A stretch of 64,000 bases of DNA from CAVWSM01 sp963798505 (GTDB lineage: Bacteria > Actinomycetota > Actinomycetes > Jiangellales > Jiangellaceae): positions 248,001 to 312,000 of the forward strand of contig CAWCTX010000009.1 in assembly GCA_963798505.1 (NCBI GenBank), written 5' to 3'. Position 1 is the first letter of the stretch, and each line of letters starts with the position of its first letter. The notes under the pieces were generated by a model. It was given only the letters and a program-made list of their open reading frames with translations. It searched no databases and was not told the origin of the DNA. Made by a program: the position numbers and the translations under genes. Below, in pieces: positions 8,809-16,681 of the stretch.

Positions 8809-9768
8809 TCAGCTAGTCAGCACGCTCGCCAGCAGCGCCGGGTCGACGTTGCCGCCGGAGACGACGGCAACCGTGCGCCCAGCGGGCAGCTCGTCGGCGT
8901 GGAACAGGTAGGCCGCGCACGTCACCGCACCACTTGGCTCGGCCACGAGCCGCGATCGACGGGCGAGCACGGTCATGGCCTGCCTGATCTCGTCGTCGCT
9001 CACCGTGATGATGTCATCGACATACGCCTGGATGTGCGCCCAGTTGAGGACACCCAGGGTCGTTGTGCGCAACCCGTCGGCGATGGTGCGGTAGGTCTGC
9101 TCGGGCGTCCGTACCACTCGCTCCCCGCGGCGCAGACTCTCCGAAGCCTTGCCCACAAGCTCGGGCTCGACCCCGATGACGCGGGCACCAGGGACGAGCG
9201 ACTTGACCGCCGTCGCGATGCCGGAGATGAGCCCGCCGCCACTGACCGGCACCAGCACGAGCTCCACGTCGGGCAGGTCCTCGGCGATCTCGAGACCGGC
9301 GGTGCCTTGACCGGCGATGACGTACGGGTCGTCGTACGGCGCCACCAGCGTCAGGCCCCGCTCGTCGGCAATCTCGAAAGCCTTGGTGTCCCGCTCGGCA
9401 GGGGTCACGATGACGATCTCGGCGCCGAGCGCCCTCGTGGCCGACATCTTGACCTCGGGGGTCGTGTCGGGCATGACGATCACGGCGGACACTCCGAAGG
9501 CGCGCGCGGCCCAGGCCACCGCCTGTGCGTGGTTGCCACTGGAGTGTGCAACGACACCCCGAGCCCGCGCTTCATGTGTCAGCGCAGTCAGCGCACTGAA
9601 GGCGCCACGCGTCTTGAACGCCCCAGTGGGCTGCAGGCTCTCCGGCTTGAGCCACAGCGGGCGCTTGTCATCAGCCCAAGGCGCGGGCAGCAACGGCGTG
9701 CGGACGACGCGGCCGACAATCCGCTCCGCGGCCGCCCGGATGTCTGCCAAGGTGACGAGCTCGGTCAC
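8809..9768 (-). CDS. Threonine/serine dehydratase (threonine ammonia-lyase)
   Basis: A PLP-dependent fold type II enzyme of about 319 residues that should deaminate threonine to 2-oxobutyrate, or serine to pyruvate. It has PTGAFKTRGA with the Schiff-base lysine, SSGNHAQAVAWAA as the substrate loop and VSGGGLISGIA as the phosphate loop. It lacks the C-terminal ACT-like regulatory domain of biosynthetic IlvA, so a catabolic role is more likely. The GTG start at 9766-9768 overlaps the TGA of the Lrp/AsnC gene (GTGA), with AGGAGG immediately upstream. The coupling implies control by the adjacent regulator. Confidence 0.88.
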   Translation of the reverse strand: MTELVTLADIRAAAERIVGRVVRTPLLPAPWADDKRPLWLKPESLQPTGAFKTRGAFSALTALTHEARARGVVAHSSGNHAQAVAWAARAFGVSAVIVMPDTTPEVKMSATRALGAEIVIVTPAERDTKAFEIADERGLTLVAPYDDPYVIAGQGTAGLEIAEDLPDVELVLVPVSGGGLISGIATAVKSLVPGARVIGVEPELVGKASESLRRGERVVRTPEQTYRTIADGLRTTTLGVLNWAHIQAYVDDIITVSDDEIRQAMTVLARRSRLVAEPSGAVTCAAYLFHADELPAGRTVAVVSGGNVDPALLASVLTS

Positions 9769-10217
9769 GCCTCCTGCACCTCCACGTTGCGGCCTTCCCA
9801 CGTGGTCGACAGCACGACGGAGGTCCGGGTGCGCGCGACGCCTGGTGTGCGGGACAGCTCGCCGATCAGGTGCTCGAGCCCGGCCATGTCGGCGACTCGC
9901 ACCTTCAGCATGAAGGCCTCCTCACCGGCGATGAACCAGCAGTCCTCGATGGCGTCGACGCCACGCAGCCGCTCGGCAACGTCGTCGTAGACAACGCCTT
10001 CCGACGGCAAGATCCCCACCAGCGCTGTCACTCCGAGGCCGATCGCCTCGGGTGCTACGGTCGCGCGGTAGCCGGTGATGATCCCCCGCTCCTCGAGCCG
10101 TCGAACGCGCTCCTGAACGCTTGGTCCAGACATCCCTACAAGGCGCGCCAGCTCGGCGTAGGACGCCCGGCCGTTGCCTCTCAGGGCACGGACAAGCTGC
10201 GTGTCGACGGCATCCAC
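9765..10217 (-). CDS. Lrp/AsnC family transcriptional regulator
   Basis: A 150-residue regulator. The N-terminal winged helix reads DTQLVRALRGNGRASYAELARLVGMSGPSVQERVRRLEERGII, and the C-terminal half is the RAM/AsnC ligand-binding domain (GVVYDDVAERL to SRTPGVARTRTSVVLSTTWE). AAGGA is 8 bases before a GTG at 10217, a better fit than the ATG at 10226 that touches the same box. It is translationally coupled to the dehydratase and probably senses an amino acid to control it and itself. Confidence 0.9.
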   Translation of the reverse strand: MDAVDTQLVRALRGNGRASYAELARLVGMSGPSVQERVRRLEERGIITGYRATVAPEAIGLGVTALVGILPSEGVVYDDVAERLRGVDAIEDCWFIAGEEAFMLKVRVADMAGLEHLIGELSRTPGVARTRTSVVLSTTWEGRNVEVQEA

Positions 10218-10297
10218 GGCGACCATCCTTACGCATGCCGGTGACTGGCTTTCGGCTGGCTGCTGCACTCCGCCTCGCGGCGACCTAGTCTGTAGAG

Positions 10298-10639
10298 GTG
10301 CTAAGGGCCCTTCCGCTGATCCTCGCGCTCGTTCTCGCCGTCTACTCCGTCGTCGATGTCTTGCAGACGGAGGCTCGCCTCCTGCGGCCGCTCGGTCGCC
10401 TGGGTTGGCTGGCCGTCGTGCTGCTGCTGCCCATCGTCGGGCCGCTGGCGTGGATCGTGACGGCTCGCATGCGGGCGCCGGCCGCGGCGAGCCCAGCACC
10501 GCGCATGGTTGCGCCCGAGGACGACCCTGAGTTCATGCGCAAGATGCGCGAGGAGCGGGCACGGCGCATGCGCGAGCAGCGGTCGCGCGACCAGGACGGC
10601 CCTGACGGATCGCCGGCCGACGGGCCGTCGCTCAACTGA
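10298..10639 (+). CDS. PLD N-terminal domain (PLDc_N) membrane protein
   Basis: A 113-residue protein with two membrane helices (LPLILALVLAVYSVVDVL and LGWLAVVLLLPIVGPLAWIV), the pattern of the PLDc_N domain found at the start of cardiolipin synthases. Here it stands alone without a phosphodiesterase domain. A charged tail follows (DDPEFMRKMREERARRMREQ), probably a cytoplasmic helix. The start is GTG. It converges with ccsB. The function is unknown. Confidence 0.8.
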   Translation: MLRALPLILALVLAVYSVVDVLQTEARLLRPLGRLGWLAVVLLLPIVGPLAWIVTARMRAPAAASPAPRMVAPEDDPEFMRKMREERARRMREQRSRDQDGPDGSPADGPSLN

Positions 10640-10657
10640 TCCGGGGCAATCCGGCCA

Positions 10658-11653
10658 TCACGCGTAGGCGTGCAGCCCGCTCATGAAGAAGTTCACGACG
10701 GTCCAGTTGAAGATGATCGTCGAGTAGGCGGCGATTGACACGTACGACGCCCGGCGTCCCTTCCAGCCCGCCGTCGTGCGCGCGTGCAAGTAGGCCGCAT
10801 AGGCCACCCAGGTGACGAACGCCCAGGTCTCCTTGGGGTCCCAGTTCCAGAACCTGCCCCAGGACACATCGGCCCAGATCGCCCCTGCCACCACGGCGAA
10901 CGTCCAGATCGGGAACGCGAATGCGATGACCTGGTAAGCCAGCCGGTCGAGCGCCGCGGGCTGCGGGAGGCGGCCCAGCGGACGACCGGCCGCCGCCCGA
11001 CGGTCGGAGACGAGGTGCATAACGCTCGCGACAACGGACACGGTGAACAGGCCAGTGGCGAGGATCGCGGCGAACACGTGGATCACGAGCCACAACGAGC
11101 GCAGGGCGGGGACGAGCGGGCCCGCTGGGACGTACAGCACGATGACGGCGAGGCCGAGGAAGAGCAGCAGCAGGAGTACGACCCACACTGCGAGCGCCCG
11201 GGCGACCCGGGACCGCCACTGGATGACCAGGTAGGCCGCCGCGGAAACGAACGCGCCGGTGATCGCGAACTCGTACATGTTGCCCCACGGCGCGCGCTCG
11301 GCAGCGAGGCCGCGGCTGATCACGCCGGCGCCGAGCAGCACCGTGGCGAGCCCGGCCAGGGCCATGCCGATGCGGCCGAACCGCGCGGCGCGGTCATCAT
11401 CTGCGAGCGGTTTCGACGCAACGGCACCCTCCGTCGATAGGTTCGACGCGGGGTGTCCTTGTGTCGGTTCTGCCGCGCCGACGGCGACAAGCTCAGTCGC
11501 ATCCACCTCGGCCAGCCGACGCCCGACCCGGCTGCGCGACCCGAACGCCATTTCCGCCGCCAGCGCGAGCAGCGCCAGGGCAAACACCGCGATCGCACTG
11601 TTGACCAGGCCGTTGGACAGTCGAGCCCACTGCTCGAGCTGTTCGGTGCTCAC
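10658..11653 (-). CDS. ccsB: Cytochrome c biogenesis protein CcsB (CcsA family)
   Basis: A 331-residue polytopic membrane protein of the System II haem-handling family. The WWxxD-like tryptophan-rich motif appears near the C-terminal third as IWADVSWGRFWNWDPKETW, the haem-presenting segment of CcsA/CcsB. Conserved histidines lie in LWLVIHVFAAILA and AYLHARTTAGW. With ResB it exports haem and ligates it to apocytochrome c outside the membrane. The GTG start overlaps the stop of resB (GTGA), so it is the last gene of the resA-ccdA-resB-ccsB run. Confidence 0.93.
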   Translation of the reverse strand: MSTEQLEQWARLSNGLVNSAIAVFALALLALAAEMAFGSRSRVGRRLAEVDATELVAVGAAEPTQGHPASNLSTEGAVASKPLADDDRAARFGRIGMALAGLATVLLGAGVISRGLAAERAPWGNMYEFAITGAFVSAAAYLVIQWRSRVARALAVWVVLLLLLFLGLAVIVLYVPAGPLVPALRSLWLVIHVFAAILATGLFTVSVVASVMHLVSDRRAAAGRPLGRLPQPAALDRLAYQVIAFAFPIWTFAVVAGAIWADVSWGRFWNWDPKETWAFVTWVAYAAYLHARTTAGWKGRRASYVSIAAYSTIIFNWTVVNFFMSGLHAYA

Positions 11654-13257
11654 GGAGTCTCCTTCGGCGTGCGCTCCAGCTCATCCAAATGTCTCGTGAG
11701 CCGGTCGATCTCCTCACTCAGGTCGCCGCCTTCGGACCGGTCCAGCCCGGCGACCTCGACAACCGTACGCCCCTGATCGGTGGCCGACACCCGCACCCAG
11801 ACGCGGCGGCGACGCACGAACAGCGACGCGATCAACCCCAGCACAGCCGCGATCACACCCACCAGAGCGGCGGTCTTGCCCGGCGTCGTACTCACCTGAA
11901 AGTTGACCCACGGCACATAGCCGTCGAGCGTCACCGTGCCCGCGCCATCGGGCAGCTCGGCGGACTGCCCGATGCCGATGGCCTGCCGGAACGGCTCACC
12001 GTCGACCTCGAACTGCTCCATGCCCGCGGTGTCGAGCCGGTAGACCGACTCGGGCTGCCCGTCGTCGAGCCCGAGGTCGCCGTGCCAGGCGGTGAAGTAG
12101 AGCACCGGACGCAACGGCTCCGGGAACAGCGATTGCGGCGCGGCCAGTGTGGACGGCGCCGTCGGCAGGAAGATGCCCTGGATGCCGATGTCATTCCCCG
12201 ATGGCACCTGCACCTTGACGACGCCGGTCGACAGATAGTTGTCATCCTGCGGCAGGAACGGCACGGCGCCGGAGAAGAGCACCTCGCCGGCCGCGTCGCG
12301 CACGGTGATCTGCGGCGCGTAGCCCGGGTTGAGGATGTGGACCGTCGTCCCGTTGACCCGCAGCGGGTGGTTGACGCGGATAGTCGCGTCGTACGGGTCT
12401 TCGCCGGGCGCGGGCGTGACCTGCACATGCGCGGCAAAGCTCTCGGGTGAGCCGATCTGGTCGCCGGAGTCGCGGAAGTCCATCTCGAACTCCTCGACTC
12501 GCAGCGAGAACGGCGACAGGTCCGACACGTCGAAGCGCGCGCCGGTCGACATCGAGTCGAACTGGATGATGCTGTTGGCGAAGCCACTGCCCTGCGTGAC
12601 CAGCACCTGCGCGCGGTAGCCGAACAGCCCACTGATCGCGACGCCGACCAGCACGATGACGAGCGAGAGATGGAAGACGAGGTTGCCCGTCTCGCGGAGG
12701 TGGCCCTTCTCCCCCGCGACGGAGCCGTCGTGAGTGGCCACGCGATAGCGGTGCGTACGGAGCACGTCGCGTGCACGCGCCAGCACCTCGTCCGGGGCGG
12801 CGTCGACCTCGTACGAGTTGTGCGCCGGCAGCCGGGAGAGGTTACGAGGCGCGCGCGGCGGCCGCGCCCGGATCGCCCGCAGGTGCTGCAGGCTGCGCGG
12901 CACGATGCAGCCGACCAGTGAGATGAACAGCAGCATGTATACCGAGGCGAACCACGGCGTGGAGTAGACGTCGAACAACCCGATCGTGTCGTAGAGCTCG
13001 CCGAGCCCCGGGTTGCTCTCGATCCACCCCGCGACCGCGACGGGGTTGCTGCGCCGCTGCGGCAGCAGCGACCCCGGGATCGCCAGCAGCGCCAACAGGA
13101 ACAGGAGGAGCAGCGCGACGCGCATGGACGTGAGCTGGCGCCACGCCCAGCGCGCCAGCTCGACCGGCGAGAGCGGGGGCGGCGTGTAGGGGACGTCACG
13201 CGCGCTGTCGAGCGTGTCGGCAGGCGTGGGGTGGACCTCGACCTCCGGCTTGGTCAC
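11650..13257 (-). CDS. resB: Cytochrome c biogenesis protein ResB
   Basis: A 535-residue ResB (Ccs1). Three membrane helices near the N-terminus (MRVALLLLFLLALLAIPG, VYMLLFISLVGCIVP, LVFHLSLVIVLVGVAISGLFGY) precede a large extracytoplasmic domain of about 320 residues. A last helix (LVGVIAAVLGLIASLF) and a basic cytoplasmic tail follow. The PQRRSNP motif after the first helix is typical. GTG at 13255-13257 overlaps the ccdA stop (GTGA). It forms the haem ligation complex with CcsB. Confidence 0.93.
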   Translation of the reverse strand: MTKPEVEVHPTPADTLDSARDVPYTPPPLSPVELARWAWRQLTSMRVALLLLFLLALLAIPGSLLPQRRSNPVAVAGWIESNPGLGELYDTIGLFDVYSTPWFASVYMLLFISLVGCIVPRSLQHLRAIRARPPRAPRNLSRLPAHNSYEVDAAPDEVLARARDVLRTHRYRVATHDGSVAGEKGHLRETGNLVFHLSLVIVLVGVAISGLFGYRAQVLVTQGSGFANSIIQFDSMSTGARFDVSDLSPFSLRVEEFEMDFRDSGDQIGSPESFAAHVQVTPAPGEDPYDATIRVNHPLRVNGTTVHILNPGYAPQITVRDAAGEVLFSGAVPFLPQDDNYLSTGVVKVQVPSGNDIGIQGIFLPTAPSTLAAPQSLFPEPLRPVLYFTAWHGDLGLDDGQPESVYRLDTAGMEQFEVDGEPFRQAIGIGQSAELPDGAGTVTLDGYVPWVNFQVSTTPGKTAALVGVIAAVLGLIASLFVRRRRVWVRVSATDQGRTVVEVAGLDRSEGGDLSEEIDRLTRHLDELERTPKETP

Positions 13258-14015
13258 ACCACCACCTCGAACCCGTTGATCCAGCCCCGCATGTTGGCGA
13301 CCAGCTCGCTCCAGACGCCCGTGACGAGCAGCACGCCAAGGGCCACCAGCATGACGCCTCCGGTGCGCATCACAAACAGCCGGTGCTGCCGGACCCAGCC
13401 GAACGCGCCGAGCGCCCGCCGGTAGGCAAGGCCCGCGGCCAGGAACGGGAGCCCGAGCCCGATGCAGTAGGCCGCCGAGAGCGCGGCACCGCGCGCGGCG
13501 CTCGCCTCGTCGAACGCCAGCGCTTGCACGGCCGCCAACGTGGGTCCGATGCATGGCGTCCAGCCGAGCCCGAAGAGCACGCCGAGCACCGGAGCGCCTG
13601 CGAGCCCGACGCTGGGGACACCGTGCAGCCGCCACTCGCGGGACATCCCGGGCAGCCACCCGGCGAAGGCGAGCCCCAGCGCGATCGTCACGATGCCAAG
13701 GATCCGCGTGATCGGGTCCTGGTACTCGAACAGCAGACTGCCGAGGCTGCCGAACGCGACGCCGTACGACACGAACACGGCGGTGAAGCCGAGCACGAAC
13801 AACGCCGTGCCGGCGAGGATGCGCGTACGGCGGTCGTTGCCTGCGGCCAGCTCGGCGCCCGAGAGGCCGGTGACGTACGACAGATAGCCAGGGACGAGCG
13901 GCAGGACGCACGGGGAGAGGAACGACACTAGTCCGGCCAGCGCCGCAACCGGGAGCGCAACGACCAGCGAACCCGTGAGGACGAGCTCGCCGAAGGTGCT
14001 GGTGCTGTCGGTCAC
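13254..14015 (-). CDS. ccdA: Thiol-disulfide interchange membrane protein CcdA
   Basis: A 253-residue, six-helix membrane protein that passes electrons from cytoplasmic thioredoxin to the extracytoplasmic ResA. The redox cysteines are in SFLSPCVLPLVPGY near the N-terminus and LGWTPCIGPTLAA in the fourth helix. The GTG at 14013-14015 overlaps the resA stop. Together with the next gene it keeps the cytochrome c CXXCH cysteines reduced. Confidence 0.93.
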   Translation of the reverse strand: MTDSTSTFGELVLTGSLVVALPVAALAGLVSFLSPCVLPLVPGYLSYVTGLSGAELAAGNDRRTRILAGTALFVLGFTAVFVSYGVAFGSLGSLLFEYQDPITRILGIVTIALGLAFAGWLPGMSREWRLHGVPSVGLAGAPVLGVLFGLGWTPCIGPTLAAVQALAFDEASAARGAALSAAYCIGLGLPFLAAGLAYRRALGAFGWVRQHRLFVMRTGGVMLVALGVLLVTGVWSELVANMRGWINGFEVVV

Positions 14016-14608
14016 GCCGGCTCGGCCGCCACCTCGGCCACGAGGTCCCGCAGCGATGTTTCGGTGATCGGACCGATCACGCGTGCGGCGACCCGCCCCT
14101 GGCGGTCGACGACCAGGGTGCTGGGGATGGCCGCGGGTGGCAGCGTGTCGCGGAATGCCAGCAGCCGCACGCCATCTGTGTCGACCACGCTCGGAAATGA
14201 CAGGCCGAACTCCTCGACGAAGGCATTGGCGCCGGACTCCGTGTCGCGGGTGTTGACACCGACGAACTGCACACCCTGGTCGGCGAGCCCGGTCGCGACA
14301 GCCTGCATCGCGGGCGCCTCCTTTCGGCAGGGCGGGCACCACGAGCCCCACACGTTGAGGACGACCACGTCACCTGCCGCGTCATCCAGGTTGAAGGTGT
14401 CGCCATCGAGCGTCGGACCCTCGAACTCGGGAGCGTCGGCCCGCTCGTCCGGTGCGATGGTCGTGACCACACCCGTTCCGGAGACGTAGCCTGCCTGATC
14501 GCCGGAGTCCTTCCGCTGCACCTCACCCGATGCGCAGGCGGCGGTCAGGGCGAGCAGGACGGCGAAGAACAACGCGGTGGTGGAGCGGCGGAGGCGACCT
14601 GCGTTCAT
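14012..14608 (-). CDS. resA: ResA/TlpA-like thioredoxin lipoprotein
   Basis: A 198-residue lipoprotein. The signal peptide ends in LTAAC, placing the lipid-anchored Cys near residue 25. The thioredoxin domain has VLNVWGSWCPPCRKEAPAM, with the redox CPPC, and a conserved AIPSTLVVDRQGRV cis-proline region. It reduces apocytochrome c haem-site cysteines outside the membrane, using electrons from CcdA. It is 8 bases from the phosphatase gene and overlaps ccdA. Confidence 0.92.
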   Translation of the reverse strand: MNAGRLRRSTTALFFAVLLALTAACASGEVQRKDSGDQAGYVSGTGVVTTIAPDERADAPEFEGPTLDGDTFNLDDAAGDVVVLNVWGSWCPPCRKEAPAMQAVATGLADQGVQFVGVNTRDTESGANAFVEEFGLSFPSVVDTDGVRLLAFRDTLPPAAIPSTLVVDRQGRVAARVIGPITETSLRDLVAEVAAEPA

Positions 14609-14616
14609 AGAGCGAC

Positions 14617-15261
14617 TCAGGCCCCCGCGACAAACTTGCGGGACTTCTTGACCGGCAGCAGGTCGGCCGCGGGCTCGCTGTAGGCGACCGCGACGATCTG
14701 GTCACCTTCGTAGGTGAACGTCGTGAGGCTGGCGAGCGAACACTGCCGCTTGCGGGGGTCGTGCCACAGCCGGCGCCCCTCGACGGAGCTGCGCACGATC
14801 CAGATCGGTAGCTGGTGCGACACGACAAGCGCCTCATGGCCGTCGGCTTTCGCCCGCGCGTCGGACATCGCCGCGAGCATGCGCTCGACGATGACGGTGT
14901 AGTGCTCGCCCCACGACGGCGTGAACGGGTTGTAGAGGTGTCGCCACGACGAGGGCTTGCGCAGCGCGCCGTCCCCCATGCCGAACCGCAGCCCCTCGAA
15001 GACGTTGGCCGCCTCGATCACCCGCTCGTCCAGCACCGGCTCGAGCCCGAAGACGGCGGCGATCGGCGCCGCGGTCTCCTGCGCCCGCTCGAGCGGCGAC
15101 GACACGAGGTGCGTGATGTCGCGGCCCTTGACGGTGTCGGCGACGCGCTCGGCCATCGCGTGCCCGCGCTCGGACAGCCGGTATCCGGGCAGCCGGCCGT
15201 ACAGCACGCCGGTGGGGTTGTGGACCTCACCATGGCGCAGGAGATGAATGCGAGTGCTCAC
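14617..15261 (-). CDS. Histidine phosphatase family protein (phosphoglycerate mutase-like)
   Basis: A 214-residue histidine phosphatase. LLRHGEVHNPTG holds the catalytic RHG, SSPLERAQETA the second arginine and VVSHQLPIW the second histidine. The C-terminal region (DPRKRQCSLASLTTFTYEGD) is typical of the actinobacterial copy that lies between hemL and resA. The substrate is not known and a true glycolytic mutase role is unlikely. The GTG start overlaps the hemL stop (GTGA). Confidence 0.85.
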   Translation of the reverse strand: MSTRIHLLRHGEVHNPTGVLYGRLPGYRLSERGHAMAERVADTVKGRDITHLVSSPLERAQETAAPIAAVFGLEPVLDERVIEAANVFEGLRFGMGDGALRKPSSWRHLYNPFTPSWGEHYTVIVERMLAAMSDARAKADGHEALVVSHQLPIWIVRSSVEGRRLWHDPRKRQCSLASLTTFTYEGDQIVAVAYSEPAADLLPVKKSRKFVAGA

Positions 15262-16609
15262 GCGATGTCACTCTGACACTCCTCGGTTGCGCCGGCGGCA
15301 GCACGGGCGGCGACGGGGAGTACGTCGGCGATGCGCTGCAGGGCCGCTTCGTCGTGCGCGGCGGAGACGAACCACGCCTCGTAGGCGCTGGGCGGCAGGT
15401 AGACGCCACCGGCGAGCATGGCATGGAAGAACGCGCGGAACTGCCCGACGCGGGTGCGCTTGGCGGTGTCGAAGTCGCGGACGACCGGAGTCTCGATCGG
15501 GTCGACGAAGAAGACGCTGAACATGTTGCCGGCCGTGGACAGCACGTGCGGGACGCTCTCCTTGGCCAGCGCCTCGGTGACGAGGTGCTGGATCTCCGCC
15601 GATACCCGGTCGACGGTGGCGTAGACCTCGTCGGTGGCCAGGCGCAGCGTGGTGAGCCCTGCCGGTCGTGGCGACCGGGTTACCCGAGAGTGTGCCGGCT
15701 TGGTAGACCGGCCCCGCCGGAGCGAGATGCTGCATGATGTCGCGGCGACCACCGAAGGCTGCCGCCGGGAAGCCGCCGCCCATGACCTTGCCGAAGGTGA
15801 ACAGGTCGGCGTGCCACGCCTTCGAGGCCGTACCAACCGGCCTTGCTGACGCGGAAGCCGGTCATGACCTCGTCGAGGATGAGCAACGCGCCGTGCGCGT
15901 GCGCGGTGTCGGCCAGATGCTGGTTGAAGCCGTCCAGCGGGGCGACGACGCCCATGTTGCCGGCCGCGGCCTCGGTGATGACGCAGGCGATCTGGTCACC
16001 GTGCTCGGCGAAGGCCTGCGTGACGGCGGCCTGGTCGTTGTAGGGCAGCACGATCGTCTCGCCGGCGCTCGCCCCGGTGACGCCGGGCGTGTCCGGCAGG
16101 GCCAGGGTCGCCACCCCGGAGCCCGCGTGCGCGAGGAGCGCGTCGACGTGGCCGTGGTAGCAGCCGGCGAACTTGACGACCTTGCTGCGCCCGGTGAACC
16201 CGCGGGCGAGGCGGATCGCGCTCATCGTGGCCTCGGTGCCGCTGGAGACGAGCCGCACCTCCTCGACGGGGTCGACCCGGGCGACGATCACCTCGGCGAG
16301 CTCGACCTCGGGTGGGGTCGGGGTGCCGTACGACGTGCCGCGCGCGACAGCCTCCTGCACCGCAGCGATGACCTGCGGGTGGGCATGGCCGAGGAGCATC
16401 GGGCCCCAGGAGCCGACCAGGTCGACGTAGTCACGGCCGTCGGCGTCGACGAGATAAGGGCCCTGCCCGCTCACCATGAACCGCGGGGTCCCGCCAACCG
16501 CCCGAAAGGCGCGCACCGGCGAGTTGACGCCGCCCGGGGTCACCGCGGTGGCGCGCTCGAACAGCGCCTGCGAGGCCGGGGCGTCGTACGGGTAGGTCAC
16601 GGGCGGCAT
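15258..16609 (-). CDS. hemL: Glutamate-1-semialdehyde 2,1-aminomutase (two frame breaks)
   Basis: A class III PLP aminotransferase of about 450 residues, converting glutamate 1-semialdehyde to 5-aminolevulinate in the C5 haem pathway. The first part has ERATAVTPGGVNSPVRAF, GSWGPMLLGHAHP and LILDEVMTGFR. The frame breaks near 15820 just before the PLP-lysine segment (DLFTFGKVMGGGFPAAAFGG), and again near 15675 after SGNPVAT. It then ends with GLTTLRLATDEVY and the C-terminal domain. Each break is repaired by removing one base. With hemA, hemB, hemC and hemD intact elsewhere in the window, errors in the sequence are more likely than gene loss. Confidence 0.88.
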
Positions 16610-16681
16610 TCTCTCAGGCTGTCCGGAGTGGCTGCCCCGTGGCTCTTTCTCCCAGGTGGATGATCACCCCGGAGGTTCGCC